Assembly: GCA_030950875.1 (NCBI GenBank)
Contig: JAUZQS010000297.1
Location: 1-5,310 of the forward strand
Length of the DNA: 5,310 nt
Direction: 5' to 3'
DNA from: Mariprofundaceae bacterium
GTDB lineage: Bacteria > Pseudomonadota > Zetaproteobacteria > Mariprofundales > Mariprofundaceae
A program made the translations under genes and the position numbers. Below, piece after piece: positions 1-5,310 of this stretch. The first letter of the stretch is position 1; each line of letters begins with the position of its first letter. Under the pieces are notes generated by a model. It was not told where the DNA came from. It worked only from the letters and a program-made list of their open reading frames with translations, and did no database searches.

Positions 1-628
1 GCAATATCAGAATATTGCGAAACGTACAGGCGTGCAAAAGCTGACTCCGGCACGGGCATTAATTGCTGAGTTGGTGCGTCGCTACTGGGTGCTTGGCATG
101 GAATGCAGTCTGCTTGAGATTCAGAAACTGGCGTGGTTTCTGGAAAGATCGATTGAGCAGACAGAATCTGATAATCCCCTCAAACTGGCATTCAAAGCCA
201 ATCAGTTTGGCCCCTATGCCGACAGGCTTAGGCATTTACTGGATGCGCTAGATGGTAGTTATTTGCGTTGTGAGAAACGCATCGCTGATGCAGGCCCGAT
301 GGATGTGATTTGGTTTGATGATTCCAAAAAAGAAAATTTGCAATCTTATCTGAATAGCAAAGAGATGATGCCATATATGTACGCTCTGGAACGCACGGCA
401 AAACTCATTGACGGTTTTGAATCACCCTTTGGTATGGAGTTGCTTGCCACGACAGACTGGCTTATTGTGAAAGAACATTGTGAAGCGAGAACCGAAAGCT
501 TGATGGAAGGCATGGAGCATTGGACAGGTGGACCTCAGGCAGCCAAACGTAAAGTCCGGCTATTTGATGCGCGATCCATCTCTATTGCACTTGAGCGACT
601 TAATCAGGTTGTGATGCAGGGTACATGA
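1..628 (+). CDS. darG: DarG antitoxin, C-terminal part (5' end outside window)
   Basis: The reading frame is already open at base 2 and runs 208 codons to TGA at 626-628. The GTG at 32 is internal, because codons before it are open and lead into the domain. What is visible matches the C-terminal domain of DarG: a 'KLTPARA' start (around base 38), '[11 protein letters not shown]' (around 110-142), '[19 protein letters not shown]' (around 194-250), and a closing '[13 protein letters not shown]' (around 560-600). In known DarG proteins this follows an N-terminal macrodomain that removes ADP-ribose from thymidine in DNA, while the C-terminal part binds and blocks the toxin DarT. The macrodomain and darT should lie left of the window, since darT usually precedes darG. 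DarTG acts as a toxin-antitoxin and anti-phage system. The visible tail is uninterrupted, so the gene may be functional. Family call by pattern recognition; the macrodomain itself cannot be seen. Confidence 0.83.
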   Translation, partial: QYQNIAKRTGVQKLTPARALIAELVRRYWVLGMECSLLEIQKLAWFLERSIEQTESDNPLKLAFKANQFGPYADRLRHLLDALDGSYLRCEKRIADAGPMDVIWFDDSKKENLQSYLNSKEMMPYMYALERTAKLIDGFESPFGMELLATTDWLIVKEHCEARTESLMEGMEHWTGGPQAAKRKVRLFDARSISIALERLNQVVMQGT

Positions 629-790
629 GAGTTTTTGAAGGCTATTTTCAGTATCCGCCGCAGGTTTAGTATTGAAAGTAAGAATGCCGCGCAAACCTCT
701 CAAGTGATTAAAGCTGCATTGGAGAAAGAGTGCATCAAAGTTGCAGATGTCGAACACCCAAGAGCAGGATACTTGCCTTTTTGGGCTTAG
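629..790 (+). pseudogene. Decayed C-terminal tail of an ATP-binding AlbA/Schlafen-like or Fic-type protein
   Basis: Directly after the darG stop, in the same frame, 53 codons stay open to TAG at 788-790. The peptide holds 'RRRFSIESKNAAQTSQVIK' (about 656-712), then 'AALEKECIKVAD' and ends 'AGYLPFWA'. A winged-helix-like stretch finishing in 'Y(V/I/L)P(F/Y)WA' is a familiar C-terminus of large putative ATP-binding transcriptional regulators with an AlbA_2 (Schlafen-like) domain, and of some Fic proteins. There is no start codon with a ribosome binding site and nothing of the catalytic part, so this is a 5'-deleted relic, not a gene. The deletion appears to have fused it to the end of darG. That it is a coding relic seems likely; the exact parent family is uncertain. 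Confidence 0.5.
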
Positions 791-1013
791 ACCATGTAAC
801 GGGGATGTAACTGGAGTGCTGGAGGAAGACATAATATAGCTATGCTTGCGCTTATATTTGTTGATATATAACGAATTATTTTAACATTAGCGTTATTCAA
901 AGATGTAACTGAGTGCACAGATCAGCTTTGACATTTTCGTATTTTATATTTAAATGTCAAAACTGACTCGGACCTTACTCAAAGCCTTACTGCTTGATGC
1001 CGCTTTCAAAGGG
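791..1013. other. Gene-free AT-rich spacer with short repeats
   Basis: No plausible gene lies here in either direction. The stretch contains three copies of ATGTAAC (794-800, 805-811, 903-909); the last two sit in a longer near-direct repeat (804-819 and 902-916, differing by one base). It also has a weak inverted repeat ATAACG/CGTTAT (868-873, 891-896) and the stronger one listed separately at 927-961. The right part (about 987-1013) is read through by the out-of-context end of the orfA remnant. It is best seen as debris from several rearrangements. Confidence 0.5.
927..961. repeat. Perfect 10-bp inverted repeat, AT-rich 15-nt spacer
   Basis: TTTGACATTT at 927-936 is matched exactly by its reverse complement AAATGTCAAA at 952-961. 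No U-run follows on either strand close enough to make a standard terminator. The right arm opens the string TGTCAAAACTGACTCGGACC (955-974), which has the TGT start of many insertion-sequence ends. It could therefore be an old transposon edge, an operator-like palindrome or chance in AT-rich DNA. Confidence 0.45.
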
Positions 1014-1076
1014 TAACACTTCAAGAACCAACTTGCTCTTGAAGGAGGCACTGTAAACTTGTCTTTGCCTGCTCAT
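987..1076 (-). pseudogene. IS3-family transposase OrfA, N-terminal remnant
   Basis: On the minus strand an ATG at 1076-1074 opens a 29-codon frame that ends at 989-987. The first 21 residues, MSRQRQVYSASFKSKLVLEV plus L, are the typical start of an IS3-family OrfA, the small helix-turn-helix protein made with OrfB as a frameshifted transposase. The ribosome binding site GGAG sits 5 nt upstream. The expected continuation (a 'G.KTL.EIA' helix-turn-helix region) is replaced by 'PFESGIKQ' and a stop, so the break lies near 1014. A full OrfA has roughly 90-170 residues. Recognition rests on a short peptide, but the terminal repeat at the right distance upstream supports it. Confidence 0.68.
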
Positions 1077-1161
1077 TTTGGCTCCGTTTTTTTGCTGAAT
1101 TCTAGCTTATAAGGAATAAGAAATGCGATTTCTTTGTCTTAATTTCTTGGGGTATTGTACA
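1014..1161 (-). mobile_element. Truncated IS3-family (IS150-like) insertion sequence, left end only
   Basis: Read on the minus strand from 1161, the element starts with a terminal repeat (TGTACAATACCCC...), then a short leader, a ribosome binding site (GGAG at 1085-1082, 5 nt before the ATG) and the first codons of an IS3-family OrfA. Homology stops after about 21 codons near 1014, where the rest of orfA, all of orfB and the other terminal repeat are missing. No second TGTAC-type end is visible in the window, so target-site duplication cannot be tested. The element cannot transpose. Its intact outer end lies 85 bp before aroE. Confidence 0.7.
1135..1161 (-). repeat. IS terminal inverted repeat (IS150-like)
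   Basis: Minus strand from 1161: TGTACAATACCCC followed by AAGAAATTAAGACA. This follows the pattern of IS150-group ends (TGTAC, then CCCC, then an A-rich stretch and a GACA-like end). It lies 58 bp in front of the orfA start codon, as expected for the left end. The partner repeat is missing. Confidence 0.6.
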
Positions 1162-1245
1162 AATGAGATACTCAAACTTTAGGATACAACTTTATTTTGC
1201 GGGAACATTTGACAGAAGTGACGATGCGAACTACGCTCGAAAAAC
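1162..1245 (+). promoter_or_regulatory. aroE upstream region next to the IS end; promoter not resolved
   Basis: These 84 bp separate the IS remnant from aroE. Two weak promoter readings are possible. An exact TTGACA (1209-1214) has only a poor -10 (TACGCT, 1232-1237) at 17 nt and would start transcription at the aroE start codon. A TTGTAC at the IS edge (1156-1161) with TAGGAT (1180-1185) at 18 nt would be a hybrid promoter created by the insertion. Neither is convincing alone, and no terminator-like hairpin was seen. Confidence 0.25.
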
Positions 1246-2136
1246 GTGGAAATAACAGGTAAAACAAATATCTATGGTATCATTGGATGCCCGATTCAAC
1301 ATTCGCTATCGCCAGTGTTTCAGGCTTACTTTGCACAACAACATAATATGGATGTGGTGTATGTGCCGTATCATGTTGAAGAGCAACACCTGAAATCTGC
1401 AATAGATGGCTTAGCGGCTTTAGGGGTACAGGGTGTGAATGTAACGGTGCCTTACAAAGAAGCCGTGTTGCCATATGTGCAAGCAGATGAGGATGTGCAG
1501 TGCATTGGGGCTGCGAATACGCTTAAATTGGTGGCTGGTGAAGGTTGGCAAGCAAGCAATACTGACTGGCAAGGTGTTGCATCAGTATTTACAGGGACAG
1601 GATTGGCGTTAAAAGGCGAGCAGATATTGTTGTTCGGAGCAGGTGGAACAGCACGTGCGGTATTGCATGCAGCATATAAACAAGGCGTGTCCAGTGTGGC
1701 AATATGTAATCGCTCGCCTGAGCGAGTAGCGCGTTTGCTTGAACATGCAATGCATCATTACCCAAGCATGGATTGTTATGCAACTGCCTGGGAACAGGAC
1801 GAAGTCGCAGTCATGTGTAATAAGTCTCCAATGGTTATTAATACGACAAGTATTGGATTGGCTGCATCAGATAGGTTCCCTTTCCAAATCACTGGGCATG
1901 GCTGGTTAATGGATGCGGTTTATAAGCCATCTGGACAGACTGCCTTTACACAGGCTGCCAGTTTGTCTGAACGAAGTATGACAGATGGCTTGCCGATGCT
2001 CGTTGCTCAGGGCGCAAAATCATTTGCAAACTGGCATCCGCAGCATACACCTGATATATTAGAGACACTAATTTGGATGGAAGCAAAGCTAAAACGGAGT
2101 GCAATGGTGTTTCCAGGCTGGGAGAATCGCAAATGA
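1246..2136 (+). CDS. aroE: Shikimate dehydrogenase (NADP+)
   Basis: AroE reduces 3-dehydroshikimate to shikimate with NADPH in the cytoplasm, the fourth step towards chorismate and the aromatic amino acids. The 296 residues include, in order: YGIIGCPIQHSLSP with shikimate-binding Ser20 and Ser22; NVTVPYKE with the catalytic Lys71; Asn91 in GAANTL; NTD with catalytic Asp107; the NADP loop GAGGTARAV (131-139); NRS (155-157) for the NADP phosphate; NTTSIGL (199-205); and GLPMLVAQGAKSF with Gln255. It is a little longer than E. coli AroE (272 residues), with extra residues at the C-terminus. The start is GTG: an in-frame stop lies at 1219-1221 and no other start codon lies between, yet no clear ribosome binding site precedes it. 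It overlaps pilB by 4 nt, so it probably shares the pilus transcript. Confidence 0.95.
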   Translation: MEITGKTNIYGIIGCPIQHSLSPVFQAYFAQQHNMDVVYVPYHVEEQHLKSAIDGLAALGVQGVNVTVPYKEAVLPYVQADEDVQCIGAANTLKLVAGEGWQASNTDWQGVASVFTGTGLALKGEQILLFGAGGTARAVLHAAYKQGVSSVAICNRSPERVARLLEHAMHHYPSMDCYATAWEQDEVAVMCNKSPMVINTTSIGLAASDRFPFQITGHGWLMDAVYKPSGQTAFTQAASLSERSMTDGLPMLVAQGAKSFANWHPQHTPDILETLIWMEAKLKRSAMVFPGWENRK

Positions 2137-3830
2137 AACACACCAGACTTGGTGATATCTTATTACGCAAGAAGGCCATCAATAAAGAGCAGTTGGTGCA
2201 AGCTCAGCGTGAGATGAAGCTAAATGGCGTCAGCTTAACGGCTGAGCTGGTGAAAGCTGGGCTGTTTACAGAAGATGAACTTGCTAAATTTATAGGCAAG
2301 TCGTTTGGTCGTCCTGTCATTGATTTAAATAAGGTTGATATCAAAGAGGATTTGACGGATATCCCCATTGAGATGTTGCGTAAAAATGCAGTGATTCCAA
2401 TTCACCGTAAGGGCAATGCGATTACCTTAGCAGTTGCTGATCCGTATGATATTAATGCCTTGGACGAAATAGCCTTTATTAGCGGAAGCCAAGTTGATGT
2501 GGTCGTTGTGACGGAATCACAAATTCTTGCCAAACTTGAAGAAATGGGTGGTGCTGGCAGGCAGCTTGAAGATGTGATGGGCGAGCTTGGTGCCGACGAA
2601 ATGGAAATCGTTGACATTGAAGATACGGAGATGGATGAGCATTCGCTCGCAGCTGAAACTGAGACAGCCCCCGTTGTAAAGTTGGTAAATCTTATTTTAT
2701 TGGATGCGATTAAACGGGGAGCATCTGATATTCATATTGAGCCTTATGAGAAATCGTTGCGGGTGCGCTACCGTGTGGATGGCGTACTACATGAAATTAT
2801 GCGTCCGCCTCTAAAAATGCGTGATGCCATGGTTTCGCGGATTAAAATTCAGGCAAGATTAAATATTGCAGAGCGCCGGGTACCTCAAGATGGACGTATA
2901 AAATTGCGTTTGTCTAAGGCAAAGACAGTGGATTTTCGTGTTTCTGTACTGCCTACCTTGTTTGGTGAAAAGGTGGTTATGCGCCTTTTAGACTCGGCTA
3001 ATTTGCAATTGGATATGGTAAAGCTTGGTTATGAAGAGGGTGATTTAAGTAATTTTAAACATCATATTCATCAGCCTTATGGCATGGTGCTGGTAACGGG
3101 GCCAACAGGCTCGGGTAAAACGGTGAGTTTGTACTCGGCAGTGGCTGAATTAAATCAGCCTGGCGTGAATATCTGTACAGCAGAAGACCCTGTGGAATTT
3201 AACTTCATGGGCATTAATCAGGTGAATATAAACCCTGCTGTGGGGCTGGACTTCCCAACTGCGTTGAAGTCATTTTTGCGTCAAGATCCGGATATCATTC
3301 TCATTGGTGAAATTCGTGATTATGATACAGCCGCGATTGGTATTAAAGCAGCGCTTACAGGACATTTGGTGTTAGCAACGTTGCATACCAACGATGCGCC
3401 TTCAACGATGACGCGTATGGTAAATATGGGGATTGAGTCATTTTTGGTGGGCTCTGCCGTTAATTTAGTGACTGCACAGCGTTTGGGGCGACGCACATGT
3501 AAGGAATGTGCTGAGCCTATTGATATCCCTGCTGAGGCGTTAATAGAAGCAGGTATACCTGCTGAAGAAATTGGTTCATTCCAACCGATGCAAGGTAAGG
3601 GTTGCAATACATGCAATGGAACGGGCTATAAAGGTCGTGTGGGGATTTATCAGGTGATGCCTATCACGGATGAAATTCGTAATGCTGTGTACGCTGGAAA
3701 AAATTCAGATGATATTAATGATATTGCCGTTGCCCAAGGTGTAAAAACATTGCGTATGGCGGCTTTGAATAAGGTGCGTGATGGTTCCATTTCATTGGAA
3801 GAATGTTTGCGTGTAACGGTAGGTGATTAA
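2133..3830 (+). CDS. pilB: Type IV pilus assembly (extension) ATPase PilB
   Basis: PilB is the hexameric cytoplasmic ATPase that powers pilus extension by turning PilC. I start it at the ATG of 2133, giving 565 residues, because GGGAGA (2120-2125) lies 7 nt upstream and the ATGA overlap with aroE is typical; an ATG at 2073 would overlap aroE deeply and lacks support. Domains: an MshEN/T2SSE_N region (about 1-140), an acidic linker (145-178), then the secretion ATPase core. Motifs: Asp box ASDIHIEPYE (197-206), Walker A GPTGSGKT with Lys329, Walker B region DPDIILIGEIRD with Glu393, His box TGHLVLATLHTND with His411 and His418, and the zinc tetracysteine Cys456, Cys459, Cys491, Cys494. GspE of type II secretion is the alternative, but the pilC/pilS context and overall resemblance to Geobacter-type PilB favour pili. 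Confidence 0.93.
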   Translation: MKHTRLGDILLRKKAINKEQLVQAQREMKLNGVSLTAELVKAGLFTEDELAKFIGKSFGRPVIDLNKVDIKEDLTDIPIEMLRKNAVIPIHRKGNAITLAVADPYDINALDEIAFISGSQVDVVVVTESQILAKLEEMGGAGRQLEDVMGELGADEMEIVDIEDTEMDEHSLAAETETAPVVKLVNLILLDAIKRGASDIHIEPYEKSLRVRYRVDGVLHEIMRPPLKMRDAMVSRIKIQARLNIAERRVPQDGRIKLRLSKAKTVDFRVSVLPTLFGEKVVMRLLDSANLQLDMVKLGYEEGDLSNFKHHIHQPYGMVLVTGPTGSGKTVSLYSAVAELNQPGVNICTAEDPVEFNFMGINQVNINPAVGLDFPTALKSFLRQDPDIILIGEIRDYDTAAIGIKAALTGHLVLATLHTNDAPSTMTRMVNMGIESFLVGSAVNLVTAQRLGRRTCKECAEPIDIPAEALIEAGIPAEEIGSFQPMQGKGCNTCNGTGYKGRVGIYQVMPITDEIRNAVYAGKNSDDINDIAVAQGVKTLRMAALNKVRDGSISLEECLRVTVGD

Positions 3831-5023
3831 TGGCACAATTTAATTGGACAGCAAAAACAAGGCAGGGTCAAAATAAGTCGGGTGAGCTAAATGTTACCAA
3901 TAAAGATATCGCGATGGCGACTTTGCGTAGGCAGGGTTTAATTGATATCAAAGTAAAGAAAAAGCCGATAGAAATTGAAATTTTTCCTGAAAAAGTAGAA
4001 GACAAAGATATTTCCATCTTTTTTCGTCAACTATCAACGATGATTAATGCTGGGCTGCCGTTGGTACAATGTTTTGAGCTTGCTGAGCGCGGTTCAGATA
4101 AAAAAGCCATGGTAAAATTATTAAAGGGTGTGCGAACCGAACTGGAAGGCGGGACTCCATTGGGGGAAACCTTACGTAAATTTCCGAAAGAATTTGATCG
4201 TTTGACGTGTTCATTGGTGGAAGCAGGTGAGCAGGGTGGTATTTTGGACACCATTTTGTTGCGTTTGTGTACCTATAAAGAAAAAGCTTTGGCACTGAGA
4301 TCTAAAATCAAGTCTGCGATGATTTATCCGGTCGCAATTCTGGCCGTCTCTTTCATTGTAACTTCGATTTTGATGATTTTTGTGATTCCAGTATTTAGTG
4401 AAATATTCTCGTCATTTGGCGCTGAATTGCCAGGGCCTACAAAAATAGCCATGGCGATTTCGGATCTATTTGTAAAATACTGGTATGTCGTTTTGTTTGC
4501 ACCATTTATTTTAATTTGGGCAATAAAAGCAATTTACAAAACCCCGCAAGGACATTATCAGTTGGATAAATTGTTATTGAACTTACCTGTGATTGGTGAT
4601 GTTTTGCGTAAAGGTGCCGTGGCGCGTTTTTGCCGCACATTTTCAACACTTACGGCAGCAGGCGTGCCAATTTTGGAATCGTTGGATACCGTCGCAGAAA
4701 CATCAGGAAATTTGGTGATTGAGCAGGTTATTTTGACTTGTAAAGGCTCGATTAGCCAGGGTATGACGTTGACGCAGCCACTGGAAGAAAGTCAGATATT
4801 TCCTGTTATGGTGACCCAGATGATTTCTATTGGTGAGCAAACAGGTAGCTTGGAAGAAATGTTGTCTAAAATTGCTGATTTTTATGAAGAGGAAGTGGAT
4901 GTAGCGGTGGATGGTATGACCGCTTTGATGGAGCCAGTTATTATGGCTTTCTTGGGTGTTGTGATTGGTGGCTTGGTGATTGCGATGTATTTACCTATTT
5001 TCCAAATGGCCTCGGTCGTATAA
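3830..5023 (+). CDS. pilC: Type IV pilus inner-membrane platform protein PilC
   Basis: PilC (GspF family) sits in the inner membrane, contacts PilB and PilT, and moves pilin into the growing fibre. The 397 residues match the usual length of about 400. Two T2SSF cytoplasmic domains are visible: about 62-185 (FFRQLSTMINAGLPL, EAGEQGG) and about 265-388 (FCRTFSTLTAAGVPI, SIGEQTGSL). Three hydrophobic segments follow the family plan: about 166-189 and 215-236 between the domains, and about 366-392 at the C-terminus. The start ATG shares its A with the pilB stop (TAATG), and AGGTGA (3821-3826) serves as ribosome binding site, so translation is coupled to pilB. A terminator follows directly. No oddities in the sequence. 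Confidence 0.94.
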   Translation: MAQFNWTAKTRQGQNKSGELNVTNKDIAMATLRRQGLIDIKVKKKPIEIEIFPEKVEDKDISIFFRQLSTMINAGLPLVQCFELAERGSDKKAMVKLLKGVRTELEGGTPLGETLRKFPKEFDRLTCSLVEAGEQGGILDTILLRLCTYKEKALALRSKIKSAMIYPVAILAVSFIVTSILMIFVIPVFSEIFSSFGAELPGPTKIAMAISDLFVKYWYVVLFAPFILIWAIKAIYKTPQGHYQLDKLLLNLPVIGDVLRKGAVARFCRTFSTLTAAGVPILESLDTVAETSGNLVIEQVILTCKGSISQGMTLTQPLEESQIFPVMVTQMISIGEQTGSLEEMLSKIADFYEEEVDVAVDGMTALMEPVIMAFLGVVIGGLVIAMYLPIFQMASVV

Positions 5024-5026
5024 GTG

Positions 5027-5073
5027 TGAGGAAGTGTGGCTCAATTGACGCAACACTTCCTTAGGCTTTTTTT
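5027..5073 (+). terminator. Rho-independent terminator after pilC
   Basis: AGGAAGTGT (5029-5037) pairs perfectly with ACACTTCCT (5053-5061). Two more outer pairs are possible (5027-5028 with 5062-5063, one of them G-U). The loop is 15 nt, and after GGC a run of seven T (5067-5073) follows. It lies 3 nt after the pilC stop codon and would end the aroE-pilB-pilC transcript before the next gene. Confidence 0.78.
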
Positions 5074-5074
5074 G

Positions 5075-5080
5075 TATAAC
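5075..5080 (+). promoter_or_regulatory. Possible -10 box for the pilS-like gene
   Basis: TATAAC matches five of six bases of the sigma-70 -10 element and lies just after the terminator T-run. The only good -35-like string, TTGACG (5045-5050), is 24 nt upstream, too far for a normal promoter. If this -10 is used, transcription would begin near 5086-5088, after the ATG at 5083, which would favour the ATG at 5116. Weak evidence. Confidence 0.25.
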
Positions 5081-5082
5081 CC

Positions 5083-5310
5083 ATGACGATACAGCTTGAA
5101 AATCGTAGTCACTTAATGCAGCTATTGCTGTGGCGTGGCATGGCGATGGTGCTTGTTTTGCTCATGGTGAATTGGTTTTACTTACCCAACCTTGGCTTGG
5201 ACCATCATCGGCTATTGGCTTATATAGCATTGTTATTTGTAGGTTTTGCAGTGGCTCAGAGTTTTTGTTTTCGTAGTCAATGGCCTGTAAGTATTCAATT
5301 ATTTTTTCAG
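5083..5310 (+). CDS. PilS-like membrane sensor histidine kinase, N-terminal part (runs off the window)
   Basis: An ATG at 5083 follows an in-frame stop (5077-5079) and opens a frame that stays open for 76 codons to the window edge. The peptide has a short cytoplasmic start, a first membrane helix (about 13-33, LLLWRGMAMVLVLLMVNWFY), a short loop, a second helix (about 44-63) and the beginning of a third at about 68. This hairpin arrangement and 'LLLWRG..LVL' resemble the N-terminus of PilS, whose PAS and kinase domains come after several helices and which signals to PilR to activate pilin transcription. Position after pilC supports this. The catalytic part is not in view, so other membrane proteins are possible. 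No ribosome binding site is seen before 5083; the in-frame ATG at 5116 (Met12) is an alternative start. Confidence 0.6.
   Translation, partial: MTIQLENRSHLMQLLLWRGMAMVLVLLMVNWFYLPNLGLDHHRLLAYIALLFVGFAVAQSFCFRSQWPVSIQLFFQ

Noticed and set aside
560..832. A 90-codon open frame on the minus strand opposite the darG end and the relic
   Set aside because: No ribosome binding site, unrecognisable Ser-rich product, and it is antisense to better-supported coding sequence.
868..896. ATAACG/CGTTAT inverted repeat as a possible terminator
   Set aside because: Only 6 bp in AT-rich DNA with a 17-nt loop and no T-run.
1019..1044. Inverted repeat CTTCAAGA / TCTTGAAG with a 10-nt spacer
   Set aside because: It lies within the orfA remnant codons and has no T-run or partner signal; coding repetition or chance explains it.
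2073..2132. An upstream in-frame ATG that would add 20 residues to PilB
   Set aside because: It lies deep in aroE, has no ribosome binding site, and the family N-terminus (RLGDILL) fits the ATG at 2133 with GGGAGA before it.
3831..3850. TGGCAC followed by TTGG at the pilC start, recalling a sigma-54 promoter
   Set aside because: The spacing and the -12 GC element do not fit, and the site lies inside the coupled pilB-pilC junction.
4027..4295. Two overlapping minus-strand open frames within pilC
   Set aside because: They are complements of well-conserved PilC coding sequence, without recognisable products or ribosome binding sites.

Overview
The window reads as a junction between an eroded accessory (defence/mobile) segment at about 1-1161 and a core locus for shikimate synthesis and type IV pili at about 1246-5310. 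The organism is most likely a Gram-negative pseudomonadote of moderate to low GC. The PilB is of the kind best known from Geobacter and relatives (long MshEN-like N-terminus, 'EDAPVVKLVNLIL'-like linker, 'LHTNDAPST' His box), and pilB-pilC is followed by a PilS-like sensor kinase. That would fit a zetaproteobacterium, a deltaproteobacterium-like lineage or an unusual gammaproteobacterium. This placement is inference and not firm.

Layout. The 3' part of a darG antitoxin gene runs in from the left edge and stops at 628. A decayed 53-codon tail follows in the same frame (629-790); it looks like the C-terminus of an AlbA/Schlafen-type ATP-binding or Fic-type protein. From 791 to 1161 there is no intact gene. 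This stretch holds an AT-rich segment, short repeats, a perfect 10-bp inverted repeat (927-961), and the left-over end of an IS3-family (IS150-like) insertion sequence. The IS remnant shows a terminal inverted repeat and the first about 21 codons of orfA on the minus strand, with its own ribosome binding site.

The core part begins 85 bp beyond the IS end: aroE (1246-2136), pilB (2133-3830) and pilC (3830-5023). Their stop and start codons overlap (ATGA and TAATG), so they are very probably one translationally coupled operon. A strong rho-independent terminator (5027-5073) closes it. A new gene starts only 9 nt after the T-run and leaves the window; its visible 76 residues are membrane helices compatible with PilS, the sensor kinase that works with PilR to control pilin transcription.

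How the genes work together: PilB is the cytoplasmic extension ATPase and PilC the inner-membrane platform protein of the type IV pilus machine, while AroE is an aromatic-amino-acid enzyme that apparently shares their transcript. DarG would neutralise a DarT DNA ADP-ribosyltransferase that should be encoded just left of the window. No fully new system could be identified. The most notable points are the darTG end with its gene and IS debris, and the terminator placed directly against the pilS-like start.
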